Below are positions 1 through 8,570 of a stretch of 64,000 nt of DNA, piece by piece (the stretch's first letter is position 1; each line of letters opens with the position of its first letter). The position numbers were made by a program, and so were the translations under genes. The notes under the pieces were generated by a model. The model was not told the origin of the DNA, made no database searches, and saw only the letters and a list, made by a program, of their open reading frames with translations. This DNA comes from Streptomyces sp. NBC_01237. GTDB taxonomy: Bacteria > Actinomycetota > Actinomycetes > Streptomycetales > Streptomycetaceae. The DNA is taken from positions 8,122,001 to 8,186,000 of the forward strand of contig NZ_CP108508.1 in the NCBI RefSeq assembly GCF_035917275.1, written 5' to 3'.

Positions 1-125
1 GTTCATCACGATCATTGGCCGAGAAGGAGCTGTTGCTACGGCCGGACCGCCGTACAAGCAGCCGTGCCCGTACCCGTGCCCGGTACGGTGCCCGGGACAA
101 CGGCGGCAGCAGGAATGGGTGGAAC

Positions 126-605
126 GTGACGGCAGGACCGGTTCGACGGCGCGGAGATGTGCTCGGCTTCGGCCTGGCGGTCGTGTTCTTCCTCCCCGGA
201 GTCGCCTACCTCGGGATCCGCAACGGGCACGACTTCATCGAGAACGACTTCTTCGCCTTCATGTACTGCGTGGCCTGCGTGAGCTTCGCGTCGGTCCCTC
301 TGCTGGGGTGGCGCATGGGAGGGCACTGGCACGCGGACCCGGGCTTCGGCCGGATCACCTGGTTTCCATGGCTGTTCACGGCCGGGCAGGGCATGGCCTA
401 CAGCGGTCAGCGCACCGACTCCAACCTCTTCGTCCTGGCTCTCGGCTGGGGCGCGTTCATGGGCGCCGGCATCGTCGCCATGTACTACCTCGGGCACGCG
501 CTCTGGCTGAACGACCAGGAGCGCGCCGCACGCGATGCCGACAAGACCTTGGCCGCAGAGCAGGCCGGACAGCGGGAGCCCCGCGAGCCGGAGGCCGGTG
601 CCTGA
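126..605 (+). CDS. Small integral membrane protein of unknown function
   Basis: I do not recognise the family. From the GTG at 126 it reads as 159 residues with hydrophobic stretches at about 11-30, 43-62 and 101-122 and a weaker one near 78-93, so it should sit in the cell membrane, followed by a charged C-terminal tail of about 35 residues. A TTG at 15 in the same frame would add 37 low-complexity Arg-rich residues without a ribosome binding site, so I prefer 126, which has AGGAATG upstream. The gene stands alone at the left edge of the window, so its upstream context is unknown. Confidence 0.6.
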   Translation: MTAGPVRRRGDVLGFGLAVVFFLPGVAYLGIRNGHDFIENDFFAFMYCVACVSFASVPLLGWRMGGHWHADPGFGRITWFPWLFTAGQGMAYSGQRTDSNLFVLALGWGAFMGAGIVAMYYLGHALWLNDQERAARDADKTLAAEQAGQREPREPEAGA

Positions 606-1064
606 ACGCCGCACGCGCGCTGTTCGTCGTCCAGGTGGGCCATCGCGTAGCCGTGCTCGTCGGGATGGCGGGCGAGCCGGGCCATCACCCACGCGGTCCT
701 CGCGTCCTTCCCCGTACCGAAGTCGGCGTCCAGGCGCCGCGCCTGCCACGTCGTACGCGGGGCGAGCACCCACCGCGTGAGCGAGAAGCGGACCCTGCCG
801 GCGCGGGCGGTGTCAGAACAGCCCGCCCGGCGCCGGCCACCCCGGCTGCGCACCACACTCCAGAAATGGGACGAGCAGCACGGCACCACCGACGCCCGAC
901 AGACCGCCGCCTGACAGTGCGGACGCACCTCGACGAAGGTCTGCAAGCCACGCAAACCCAACAGCGAGCGGGAGACCCCGCACATTGTTGACATGATGAA
1001 CGTGCGGACCGTATTTCGTGCGGCCAGCCGCGCCCTCGGGCCCAGGCTCCGGGCGGCCGGATAT
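606..1064. other. Intergenic stretch, possible decayed minus-strand coding
   Basis: No convincing complete gene is seen here. A minus-strand frame between about 615 and 835 contains a protein-like stretch with Trp, His and acidic residues in a plausible pattern (it includes WVLAPRTTW and ARHPDEHGYA). However, it runs into low-complexity sequence on both sides and overlaps the end of the preceding plus-strand gene, so it may be a remnant. Confidence 0.25.
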
Positions 1065-2711
1065 CTAGTTACCGGGCCACCGAAGCCTGAATTGTCTTGC
1101 ACGCTCCGGGTGTGGGTGGCTGCTGCGAGGCCTGCAGTGATACCCTGGCGTCGCGGCGCAGTCAGGACAGGCAATATCCGTCACCTTCCATGACGGGCCT
1201 GCCATCGAGTCCCGACCCGTCCGTGGTTCTCGCTGGACCGGCTTTGCTCCCTGAGCGGGACGCCGATTGACCGCAGGTCCCCGGCCCTTCCGTGCGTTCT
1301 GGCCGACCTCATGCTTCGTGGCAGGAGACGACGTGGTCCTGTCCAGCCGGGTGCTGTCTCGCGGCTGCTCGTCCTGTTCTTCGGAAGCGCTGTGGTGTCT
1401 CTGCTTCCACTGCGCGATCTGACGCTTGTGGTGAATCGTCAGTCGTCCGCCGGCGATTTTCGCGAAGCGGTCGAGTTCCTCGATCTCGCTACCCAAATCT
1501 TCGTACTTGCCGCGACGCAGGTTGTTGAGGATCTTCCCGACACTGCTCGCGGCATCCGCAGACGCAGTCTTGGCGGCCACCTTCGCCTGAATTCTCCTCT
1601 GCGTCACAAGAGCCGCAGCGGCGAGGTGCTCAGCCGCCCGGTCGACAACAGCTTGCTCACTCCCGGTACGCCTTTCGGTGACCGACGAGTTGATCTTCCC
1701 CATCAGGGAGCGAACATGCTGAGAGTCTTGTGCGTCAACGGCTTGCTCCAGGCTGGAGAACAGCTCACGGCGTGACTCGGCCAGTTCCTCTCTCCAGACC
1801 TGAGCCTCTGCCACTGCGACGTCCAGTGCCGCTCGCACCGACTCGCTCACCCCTTCCAGCCGGGCGATCTGCCAGCAGACGTGATCAGCGGCACTTTCGC
1901 TCTTGAATACACGTGTGTCGGTCAAACGGCTCAGGAGAGCGTGCGCTTGGGCGTCCGGGGTTACTCCTTTACGGGTGGGCGGGGACCACCGCGGTGATGG
2001 TGCGGTGCGGGACTCCACGATGCGCTGCACTGCCGGCGTGGAGAGTCCGCGCTGTGTCATCGTGCATTCGTTCAGCCCGAACCACTCGGTGGGCCGGGCG
2101 AAGGCCTCGGTGCCGATCTGGACCTGGCGGGTGGTGCCCTGGCTGTCCAGCCGGATGCGGTGGACGTACCACCGGCGGATCAGTGTGTCCGGGTCCACGG
2201 GCACGGAGACTCCGAGCACCGGTTCATGGCCCTCTCGATCCCACTCAGGTGTGACCTCGCCGTCCAAATGCACGCGCAGCGCGGTGTGCTGAAACCGAAT
2301 GTCCACCACGGAACCGACCCGTCCCCCGCCCGGCCGGGCAAAGTCGAAGGCGGCCCCCTCGCCCCGGGCACGCAGCCAGGCGACCGCTGCGGACTTCACA
2401 TACAGGTGGTCCGCACTGCTCACCCCCCGGGAAGAGCGGCCACACAGATGGGAGTGCCCTTCGGCTCCGGGGTTGTGTGCGAAATGACAGACCCTGTCGG
2501 TGTAAAGCTTGGTCGTCAGCCTGCCGCCACAGCCGCCGAGCAGCAGTCCGCACCAGTACGTGTCGCGCTCGTGACGGCGCCGGAAGGCATCCAGCTCAAT
2601 AGCCTCCAACGGAAGCATCAACGGGTCTTCCGACTCCGCACTGCCCAAGACCGCCGTCTGGATCTGCCGCCTGTCACCCCGCACGAACCCCCACCTTTCG
2701 TCGCAACTCAT
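1065..2711 (-). CDS. Competence CoiA-like nuclease with C-terminal zinc motif
   Basis: A 548-residue protein of the CoiA-like type often found on actinobacterial mobile elements. The N-terminus carries a cysteine/histidine cluster (C54, C61, C75, H79, C90) expected to bind zinc. It is followed by a region resembling the CoiA nuclease core, with H102, K106 and an Asp-containing strand near D137. The middle (about 270-430) is helical and charged, possibly coiled coil. The last 35 residues hold a second putative zinc site (CPDC, then Cys and His) of a type common in actinophage proteins. CoiA-family proteins are linked to uptake or processing of DNA; the function here is inferred. A second CoiA-like gene lies at 9717. 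Confidence 0.6.
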   Translation of the reverse strand: MSCDERWGFVRGDRRQIQTAVLGSAESEDPLMLPLEAIELDAFRRRHERDTYWCGLLLGGCGGRLTTKLYTDRVCHFAHNPGAEGHSHLCGRSSRGVSSADHLYVKSAAVAWLRARGEGAAFDFARPGGGRVGSVVDIRFQHTALRVHLDGEVTPEWDREGHEPVLGVSVPVDPDTLIRRWYVHRIRLDSQGTTRQVQIGTEAFARPTEWFGLNECTMTQRGLSTPAVQRIVESRTAPSPRWSPPTRKGVTPDAQAHALLSRLTDTRVFKSESAADHVCWQIARLEGVSESVRAALDVAVAEAQVWREELAESRRELFSSLEQAVDAQDSQHVRSLMGKINSSVTERRTGSEQAVVDRAAEHLAAAALVTQRRIQAKVAAKTASADAASSVGKILNNLRRGKYEDLGSEIEELDRFAKIAGGRLTIHHKRQIAQWKQRHHSASEEQDEQPRDSTRLDRTTSSPATKHEVGQNARKGRGPAVNRRPAQGAKPVQREPRTGRDSMAGPSWKVTDIACPDCAATPGYHCRPRSSHPHPERARQFRLRWPGN

Positions 2712-2765
2712 GTTGCCAGGAATGGTGTTGTAAGGAGGGCCGCTTCACGCTGCCGGAACCTCCGC

Positions 2766-3230
2766 TCACCCTGTAAGCCCCAGAGAGCCGGGCGCGACCG
2801 CCGGTGTGATCGTGGCCAGCCCGGCCCGCTCGGCCGCGAGCCGCTGGAGAGCGCGGGCCTGCGCGGCGTCGCTCGCCCTGGTGCCGGTGGTGGTCGCCGC
2901 GGTTTTGGCCCGGAGGGTGGCGAGCGCGTCCTGGCCGTCGCCGAACAGTTCCTCCGGCTCGCGCAGCCGGTTGCGGATCTGCTGGTCCCGGGCGGCCTGG
3001 ACCGCCGGGTCGACCGCGGGTACTGGGGACTGGCGGTGGGTGTGGTGTGCGGCGAGGGCGGCCCGGTAGCCGTCCGACGCGGTCTCCCGGGTCCGTACCG
3101 GCCTGTCCTCAACGGCCGGTGCAGCACAGGGGCTGAGGGCCAGACACCAAGGACAGTCGTCACTGTGATCATCCAGAGAGCTTCGGGGGGGCTCAGCGGA
3201 GGAAGGTGAGGGGGCGGGGTGGACGTGCAA
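2766..3230 (-). pseudogene. DciA-like (DUF721) C-terminal remnant
   Basis: The 154-residue frame matches what I recall as the C-terminal tail of DciA-like proteins on Streptomyces elements: a VRTRETASDGYRAALAAH segment, an EELFGDGQDALATLRAK helix and an ARALQRLAAERAG helix. The DNA-binding N-terminal half is missing. The frame begins with a weak TTG just beside the inverted repeat at 3249, so it is probably truncated. A second, more broken relative lies at 8825-9552 on the same strand. DciA recruits the replicative helicase; this remnant is unlikely to do so. Confidence 0.5.
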
Positions 3231-3248
3231 GAAGGCCGTCCGACGGTG

Positions 3249-3293
3249 TCCTCTGACAGATGATCTTGACCGATTGCCAGGCTTCTTTGACCG
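3249..3293 (+). repeat. Inverted repeat copy A, left boundary of first cassette
   Basis: Begins CCTCTGACAGATGATCTT and continues with CCGATTGCCAGG and TTTGACC. Copies B (minus), C (plus) and D (minus) carry the same core. The repeat starts directly after the DciA-like remnant, and its inner edge meets the stop codon of the gene at 3295. Confidence 0.8.
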
Positions 3294-3294
3294 G

Positions 3295-3756
3295 TCAGGG
3301 CGCGTAGGGGTACAGCTCCACCTTGTCCGCTTCGACGCTGATCTCTACCCAGGCGTTGTCGGGCGGTGGCGGTGAGCCGACATCGAACAGCACCTGCGAG
3401 TCGCCCACCTGAAGGACAGCGGCGCCGTCTTCGGTGAGCTGGAGCAGTCCTCGCAGGACTACCTGGCCAGCTTCCTCGCGCGCCCCCGGTTCGGCGAGCG
3501 TGGCCGATCGCGTGTTGCGGCCCCAGAGGATGTCTCCGTCGACGGTCCATTCGATGTGGTGCTGGCCAACCGCGTTGTCCAGGTCGCCTCGCCACACCGC
3601 CACGATGTCGCCAACGGGCGTGTGGACCCGGACCCTCGGCAACCTGGACGGGCCCGGCGGCAGCAACTCGGTACGCACCAGCACACCCCGATCATCCACC
3701 ACTCGGCCGACGCGGTCACGGGCAACCGAGGCAGGACGGTCAAGATCTCTTGACAA
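3295..3756 (-). CDS. Conserved hypothetical protein inside inverted-repeat cassette 1
   Basis: Unrecognised protein of up to 153 residues, predicted soluble and rich in beta strands. It contains VAVWRGDLDNAVGQHH and WTVDGDILWG motifs and ends in ELYPYAP. The first start is a TTG inside repeat copy B; GTG codons around 3682-3690 giving a protein beginning LVRTELLPP are more likely true starts. The gene fills the space between repeats A and B almost exactly: its stop touches the inner edge of A. That suggests it travels as a unit with the repeats. No transposase is encoded between the repeats. Confidence 0.55.
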   Translation of the reverse strand: MSRDLDRPASVARDRVGRVVDDRGVLVRTELLPPGPSRLPRVRVHTPVGDIVAVWRGDLDNAVGQHHIEWTVDGDILWGRNTRSATLAEPGAREEAGQVVLRGLLQLTEDGAAVLQVGDSQVLFDVGSPPPPDNAWVEISVEADKVELYPYAP

Positions 3757-3784
3757 TCGGTAAAGATCATCTGTCAGAGGTCAG
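3741..3784 (-). repeat. Inverted repeat copy B, right boundary of first cassette
   Basis: Reverse complement of copy A with a few changes. Together with copy C it forms a perfect palindrome with 22-bp arms from 3763 to 3807, centred on position 3785. Confidence 0.8.
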
Positions 3785-3785
3785 A

Positions 3786-3835
3786 CTGACCTCTGACAGA
3801 TGATCTTGGCCGTTTGCCATCTGACTTTGACGGTC
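3786..3835 (+). repeat. Inverted repeat copy C, left boundary of second cassette
   Basis: Shares CCTCTGACAGATGATCTT with copies A, B and D, then CCGTTTGCCA and TTTGACGG. It is joined head to head with copy B. Confidence 0.8.
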
Positions 3836-3911
3836 CTGGGGGTGCTTGCGGCGGTGCTTTTCACGCCGATGGGATGATCACGAGAAGGGACGTCCGGCAG
3901 CGTGGGAGCAG

Positions 3912-4592
3912 ATGATGGGCAGGCGGGAGATGCGGCGGAAGGTTCATGCTCCGCTGCGTCGAGCGGGCTTGCAGGTGCTTGAGGGCGGGGTGCCGGAGAG
4001 CCCGTTGCCGGTGTTCGCGGTGGGCGCGACGGTCAGTTGTGGCGACGGGACGGGGCGGCGTGACGCTTACGTCGACTTCGACGCCCCGTCCCTCATCGAG
4101 CGCGCCAACCAGGGCTGGTACGAGTTGGCGACCTCTTTCAGGCTGTTCGGAGCCGACCGGGAGTTCCTGCTCGCCCTGCCCGCTCATCTTCATAGCCCGC
4201 GGGCGGCATCCCGACACCGCAAGGCTGTCTGGCGCCGAGTGCGTCTGCTCGACGACTGGGACGTGATGGGCGCCGGGTGCGCCATTAGTCGGGGGATGAA
4301 CGAGCACGGATACCCCGAGTACCTGCTCGGCTCAGGCGCCGGCCGCCCGGAGTTCGCCATGCTGTCCCTCGACAGCACCGTCGCCGTGATCGGGACCACC
4401 TGGCAGACCGGCATCAGCTCCCTGGCCGTGCCCAATCCGAGCGACACAGAACCCGTACGCAACACGATCGGCTGGGCGGCGACCAGGGAATGGGACCCCC
4501 GCGAGGAATGGTTCATGGGGGTTCCCCGCTCGGACCGCGCTGAAGCACTCACGTGGCTGCGACACCACGAGCCAAGCACGCAAGAGGCATAG
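3912..4592 (+). CDS. Conserved hypothetical protein inside inverted-repeat cassette 2
   Basis: A 226-residue soluble protein of unknown family. Start chosen at the ATG at 3912 (followed by another ATG), with GGGAGC six bases upstream; the frame is open to a weak TTG at 3846. Visible features are an acidic YVDFDAPSLIERANQGWYEL segment, a basic Arg-rich patch near the middle, and a Trp-rich C-terminus (WAATREWDPREEW). It lies between repeats C and D, again with very short spacers, so the two neighbouring genes at 3295 and 3912 look like adjacent passengers of the same type of element. Confidence 0.6.
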   Translation: MMGRREMRRKVHAPLRRAGLQVLEGGVPESPLPVFAVGATVSCGDGTGRRDAYVDFDAPSLIERANQGWYELATSFRLFGADREFLLALPAHLHSPRAASRHRKAVWRRVRLLDDWDVMGAGCAISRGMNEHGYPEYLLGSGAGRPEFAMLSLDSTVAVIGTTWQTGISSLAVPNPSDTEPVRNTIGWAATREWDPREEWFMGVPRSDRAEALTWLRHHEPSTQEA

Positions 4593-4603
4593 AACGGCAC
4601 CGA

Positions 4604-4657
4604 AGCCGGTGATCAAAGTCATCTGGCAATCGGTCAAGATCATCTGTCAGAGGACAC
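4604..4657 (-). repeat. Inverted repeat copy D, right boundary of second cassette
   Basis: Inverted copy of the A/C core. Its reverse complement and copy A share the block TGTCCTCTGACAGATGATCT. Outside the core, both A and D are flanked by a further GAAGGCCGTCCG in inverted orientation (around 3231-3242 and 4669-4682), so the outer pair is related beyond the core. Confidence 0.8.
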
Positions 4658-4846
4658 AGACGGATGCCGGACGGCCTTCGGTCTCACATCTCACAGACTC
4701 ACCAGAAGGACGTTCACCTGCGGGAACACCCCACGAGGCTCACAGGCTCAGCCAGTCCTCACAGACTGACGGACTCGGGCTCGGTGCCCCCGGCCCCCCA
4801 GTCCGTGAGTCCAGGGCGCAGTCCCCCGGGGTCAGCAGAGCCTGGG

Positions 4847-5337
4847 CTACACCTTCTCGGGGATTGTGTCGTCGATGACGATCTCCGGCTCCGGGTCGTT
4901 CGGACTTGAGGCGGCCTTGATCCGGTCGATCGCGGGGCGATGGCGTCGTACACCCGGCGGGAAGCCGCCCCGTTCTCCGGCGTGCCGTTCCACGACGACG
5001 GGTGAGCGTTGGCGTCCAGTTCCTTGAGGTAGGCCACGAGGTTCGTGCCGGTCATCGACACCTCCACGAGCCCCCGGTCGGCGCGCGGGCCGGTGGAGAT
5101 CCCGGACACCGTCGCCTTCACCGTGACCGCGGGTCCGTTGCTGATGTTCTTGCCGTCCGGCTTCGTCTCGTCCCACAAGTCCTTCGAGCAGACGATCGTG
5201 ACCCGGGCGATGCCGGCGGCCTTGGTGAGCCGGTCGTCGTGCTTTGCCGGGGACTGGGTGCAACCCGCCAGCGCGAGGCAGGCGACAACAACAGCAATGG
5301 CCAGGGCAGTACGCGGCGAGCGAGAGGATTTCGACAT
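4847..5337 (-). pseudogene. Secreted lipoprotein gene with C-terminal frameshift
   Basis: Starts at the ATG at 5337 with an N-terminal signal peptide: basic MSKSSRSPRT, then a hydrophobic stretch ending in the lipobox LAGC at residues 22-25. The mature part would be anchored outside the membrane. The frame is normal to about 4940 (through RRVYDAIAP), then shifts. The open frame runs on as Arg/Ser-rich nonsense to 4759, whereas the adjacent frame continues as AIDRIKAASSPNDPEPEIV and stops at 4847. Adding one G in the CCCCG run near 4937 restores a single gene of about 163 residues. Either the gene is broken or the read has a one-base error. Confidence 0.6.
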
Positions 5338-5462
5338 ATTCACCACGTCATCCTTGAGCAGCACCGCAACCCAAACCGCCCCATGACGGAAAGACGGCCG
5401 AAAATGCTATTTGAGGCCGATTTCCGCGTGTGCGGGCGCCACCTCGACGGTGGCCACCCTCC

Positions 5463-5900
5463 TCAGCGGCGGCCGACAGCGATCCGGACGAGGACGTTCG
5501 GAACGAGGCAGAACGCAGCGAGACTGCAGACGACAAGGAGTGTGAGGAACAACCAGTAGGTGGACCCGTGTCCGGTGGACTGCGCGGCAAGCGAGGCGTA
5601 AGTCAGAGTGATCAGGGACGCGGTCAAAGCGAGCCCCGCCGCCCAGCCTGTGCAGCTCAGGCCCAGCCCCAGCCCGATGAACGCCCAGAACAGGGCAGGG
5701 CCGAGCATCGCCACGACCGCGGAGACCGGCGAGGCAGGCACATCATGCGTGGCGATCAGGGCGTTGAGGGACGGGAATCAGACAACCGCCCAGAACAGGC
5801 TGTACGCGCCGAGCAGACCAACGAGGGCGAAGCCGGCGGCTCCCAGAGGTCGACGCGCGGGGGCCGGGGCGGGACGATCGGAACGGGGAAGTGTGGTCAC
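5463..5900 (-). pseudogene. Membrane protein gene interrupted by an in-frame TGA
   Basis: From the GTG at 5900 the minus strand reads 40 codons (ending LLGAYSLFWAVV), then a TGA at 5778-5780, then continues in the same frame as hydrophobic protein sequence to a stop at 5463. The sense stretch past the stop reads FPSLNALIATHD, then LGPALFWAFIGLGLGL and further membrane segments. Without the TGA this would be a membrane protein of about 145 residues with four hydrophobic segments. A GTG at 5741 could still start a 92-residue three-segment product. The neighbouring lipoprotein gene is also broken. Confidence 0.55.
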
Positions 5901-5974
5901 GGCCTGATGGTGGGCGGTCCTGCCCCTGTCCGAGAGGGCTTTCGCCAGCGGTCACCGGAACGGGTGTCCCACCA

Positions 5975-6205
5975 TCACGACGACCCCCTGTCCCGACTTC
6001 TGTCCCCGGGACCGACGACGGAACGGTACCGGTCGATGAACCCGGTCTGGGCCTGGTACAGCCCACAGTCCCCGCGGTGCAGCAGTGCTGGCGACGTCGG
6101 CGTCTTCTGCTGGATCTTCCACCGCAGCGCGGCACGCTCCTGCTCCTCCAGGTCCCGGATGCGTTTCTGAACCTGCCCGAGCTGCCAGCGCAGCCACTCC
6201 TCCAA
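5975..6205 (-). CDS. Small DUF6233-like protein, probably truncated
   Basis: A 76-residue frame from a TTG at 6205. The N-terminal half is a charged helix (LEEWLRWQLGQVQKRIRDLE), followed by a short LHRGDCGLY motif. This pattern resembles the DUF6233-type proteins that occur in many Streptomyces copies of unknown function. The expected C-terminal Cys pair is replaced by an unrelated Arg/Ser tail, and a TGA lies just upstream of the helix, so both ends may be lost. Another remnant, of the opposite end of such a protein, is seen near 58925-59150. Confidence 0.4.
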   Translation of the reverse strand: MEEWLRWQLGQVQKRIRDLEEQERAALRWKIQQKTPTSPALLHRGDCGLYQAQTGFIDRYRSVVGPGDRSRDRGSS

Positions 6206-6272
6206 CGCCCTGTTCTTCTCCAGCAGCGATAGCCCCTCGGCCGGCCCTCCGGGGCGTCATCGTCGGGCACGA

Positions 6273-6506
6273 CTACGCCTCGGCTGCCGACTCGTGGGCG
6301 TGCTTCAGCCGCATCCTGGCCTCCACTACCTTGCCGTTCTCGACCGTCTCCCAGAACGGGTGCGTGGACACTACGGCGGACAACCGCAGCACCTCCGCAC
6401 GCAGACGGGCCACCTCGGACCGCTGGTCGTCGGTGTAGCCGGGGCTGTCCGGCTTGCCGGACCGGTAGGAGGAGTGCAATTGCTTGTCGGCTTCCCACCC
6501 GGTCAT
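6273..6506 (-). CDS. Small conserved protein whose N-terminus lacks a start codon
   Basis: A 77-residue frame starting MTGWEADKQLHSSYR, with a C-terminal helix (VARLRAEVLRLSAVV, then HPFWETVE). Reading the same frame upstream gives about 40 further protein-like codons (FDFPSDLLDAQVALHRARNA, then LPWSAEP) that have no ATG, GTG or TTG. The natural start has probably been lost, and only the internal ATG at 6506 remains. A paralogue at 46853 begins with exactly this upstream part (DFPQDLRDAQ, then LPWSAEP), which supports the extension. The family is unnamed to me. Confidence 0.5.
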   Translation of the reverse strand: MTGWEADKQLHSSYRSGKPDSPGYTDDQRSEVARLRAEVLRLSAVVSTHPFWETVENGKVVEARMRLKHAHESAAEA

Positions 6507-6792
6507 GGGCTCGGCGGACCAGGGGAGGGCGCGGGCGTACTCCTCGGAGGCGTTGCGGGCGCGGTGAAGAGCGACCTGGGCATCGAGAAGATCGCTCGGG
6601 AAGTCGAAACCGGTCTCATTCTTGGGTACCCCCCAATGGTACGTCTGTTCGATTTTCGGATGCGAGCAGCCGCACCGGGAACCGGCCGCCGCTCCCCCGG
6701 CCGGCGTCCCGAGCTGAGGGGAGTTTTACGGCCGAACCTCCTACGCGCCCGGCCATGACCAGCCAGCAACCGGGCACCGAAGTCCGGGCGGT

Positions 6793-7389
6793 TCAGCGGT
6801 AGGTGCGTAGTTGGTCCTTGGTCTGGCTGGGAGTGCATCCGAGGGCGGTTGCGACGGCGGCCGGGCTGATCCCGTCTCGTTGGATGGTCCGTGCCGCGTT
6901 CTGCTGGGACATCCGGGTGTGTTGTTGGAGGATGTTGGCCGCGCGCAGGGCGACCAGCGGTTCGCGGTCGGAAAGGATGGACACCTGCTCGTTCACCTGG
7001 TCCAGGAGAGCCGCAAGGTTCTCGGGCAGCGGCACGAGGGCGGACCGGACGTCTTCGGTGTGCTGCAGCCAGTCCCGCTCCGGGCCCGAGGTGTCGTACT
7101 CGTAGGGCTGTTGTTCGTGGGCCTGGTCCCAGTCGACCGGGTAGAGGGTCTCACCCCGCCAGCCGCACGAGCACGAGCCGCGCAGGTGTGTGGCGGCCGT
7201 GGGGTCCATGCTTCCGTCGTAGGCCCACCACTCGGTGAGCGTGCCGAGGCTGCCGCCGGAGTTGGACGGGATGGTGACAGGGCCGGGCTCCGTGCCGTCC
7301 GCGTTCACCACCCCGGGCTGGCCCCCGTGCATCTCCTCCAGCTCGTCCGTCACCCACGGGTACATGCTGACAAAGCCCGTCTGGAACAC
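6793..7389 (-). CDS. Conserved plasmid protein with CSCGW motif and HTH-like C-terminus
   Basis: A 198-residue soluble protein. The GTG start at 7389 has GGGAGG at the right distance. The centre holds GSCSCGWRGE, a possible metal-binding or structural Cys pair. The last 35 residues (TIQRDGISPAAVATALGCTP) read like a helix-turn-helix, suggesting DNA contact. A helical segment with LLDQVNEQVSIL lies between them. I do not know its function. Confidence 0.6.
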   Translation of the reverse strand: MFQTGFVSMYPWVTDELEEMHGGQPGVVNADGTEPGPVTIPSNSGGSLGTLTEWWAYDGSMDPTAATHLRGSCSCGWRGETLYPVDWDQAHEQQPYEYDTSGPERDWLQHTEDVRSALVPLPENLAALLDQVNEQVSILSDREPLVALRAANILQQHTRMSQQNAARTIQRDGISPAAVATALGCTPSQTKDQLRTYR

Positions 7390-7913
7390 ACTGCCTCCCG
7401 GTTACACCACGCTGTCTCAGCACTGCCGAGAGCAAGCATGACCATCCCGTGACGGCCATGGAGAGAAAACGGCCAGAATGGCTGCGCCCGCTGTCCCGGC
7501 CGACGGCGGCCGGCATCCGCCCGGACGCCACGCACAGCCCGGCCAGCCTCCCCGCAGAGAACCTCCAGGGCAGGAAGGTCCGCGCTGAAACTCCGGGGCG
7601 CATACGCTCGCCCGTAGACCGCACCGACATGGAGTGTGTGGGACAGGCCCGGTGCCTTACAGGCTTGGTCCTGGGATGGAGTACGACCGGGTGCGCAGCG
7701 GCCCCGGCAGCCCACGCGGGCCGCCGGGGCTGTTCCTGTACAGACCGCAGCCGACCCTGATTCCCGCCCCGCAGGCACACGCGGAAGGGTCACGTGGAAC
7801 GGCCGAAGGGCCACCAGCTGTGCTTGGTGGCCCTTCGGAAAGTCATAACCCCGGAAGCATGCAAGCAGGGGCCGCACGGGGTCTTCACAAATAACTATAT
7901 GGTTTGCCCCGTG
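7390..7913. promoter_or_regulatory. Intergenic region with a strong stem-loop at 7803-7838
   Basis: No convincing gene. A perfect 14-bp stem (arms 7803-7816 and 7825-7838, 8-base loop) sits about 75 bases before the Abi-like gene. There is no T-run, so it could be a terminator of leftward or rightward transcription or an attenuating leader of the Abi gene. AT-rich DNA around 7890-7905 is a plausible promoter or leader. Confidence 0.4.
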
Positions 7914-8564
7914 ATGGCACAACCTCCCCCTGAGCGTTTCCTGCCACAGCGGCTGTCCCCCGGGCGGCTGGCGCCCTACCAGGCAGCCGCCGGCAGCCAG
8001 CGTGCGGCTGTGGACCTGTACCGCTGGAACATCGCCGTGTCCGCCGCTGTCTACGAAGGGCTCCACCTGCTCGAGGTGGTGCTGCGCAACGCCGTGCACG
8101 ACCAGCTCGTCATCTGGCACCAGAGCACCGGCAACAGCGGCAGCTGGATGGACGACCGGGCCGGAATACTAGAGGACCGGGCGCGCAAGGACATTGCGAT
8201 CGCCCGTGCCCGTACCCGAAAGCCCTCGCCCACCGAAGGGCACGCGGTCGCGGAGCTGACCTTCGGGTTCTGGCGCTACCTGCTGGCCCGCCGCTACCAG
8301 GACAACCTCTGGCGCCTGGCCGTACGCCACGCCTTCCCGCACCTGCAGCCGCAGACGCGATCGGTGGTGGAGAAGCCGCTGATCAGCCTCCACAAGCTGC
8401 GCAACCGCATCGCCCACCTCGAACCGGTCCACCGCCGCGACCTGCTCGCCGACCGGCAGGACATCCTCACCGTGCTCGGCTACATCTGCCCCGACACCCG
8501 CGACTGGTACCAGACCGGATGCCGCATCCCCGACACCGTCAAAGAGCGGCCCCACACCCGGTAG
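7914..8564 (+). CDS. Abi-like protein with HEPN RNase motif
   Basis: A 216-residue protein from the ATG at 7914 (an overlapping GTG at 7911 is also possible). It shows the layout of Abi-family (AbiD/AbiF-like) abortive-infection proteins: an N-terminal helix with LEVVLRNAVHDQL, a central ELTFGFWRYLLARRY and, at residues 163-168, RNRIAH, which fits the HEPN ribonuclease signature R-x4-H. Such proteins are thought to cut RNA and stop growth during phage infection. No partner antitoxin is visible next to it. AT-rich leader DNA precedes it. Confidence 0.65.
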   Translation: MAQPPPERFLPQRLSPGRLAPYQAAAGSQRAAVDLYRWNIAVSAAVYEGLHLLEVVLRNAVHDQLVIWHQSTGNSGSWMDDRAGILEDRARKDIAIARARTRKPSPTEGHAVAELTFGFWRYLLARRYQDNLWRLAVRHAFPHLQPQTRSVVEKPLISLHKLRNRIAHLEPVHRRDLLADRQDILTVLGYICPDTRDWYQTGCRIPDTVKERPHTR

Positions 8565-8570
8565 ACCCGC

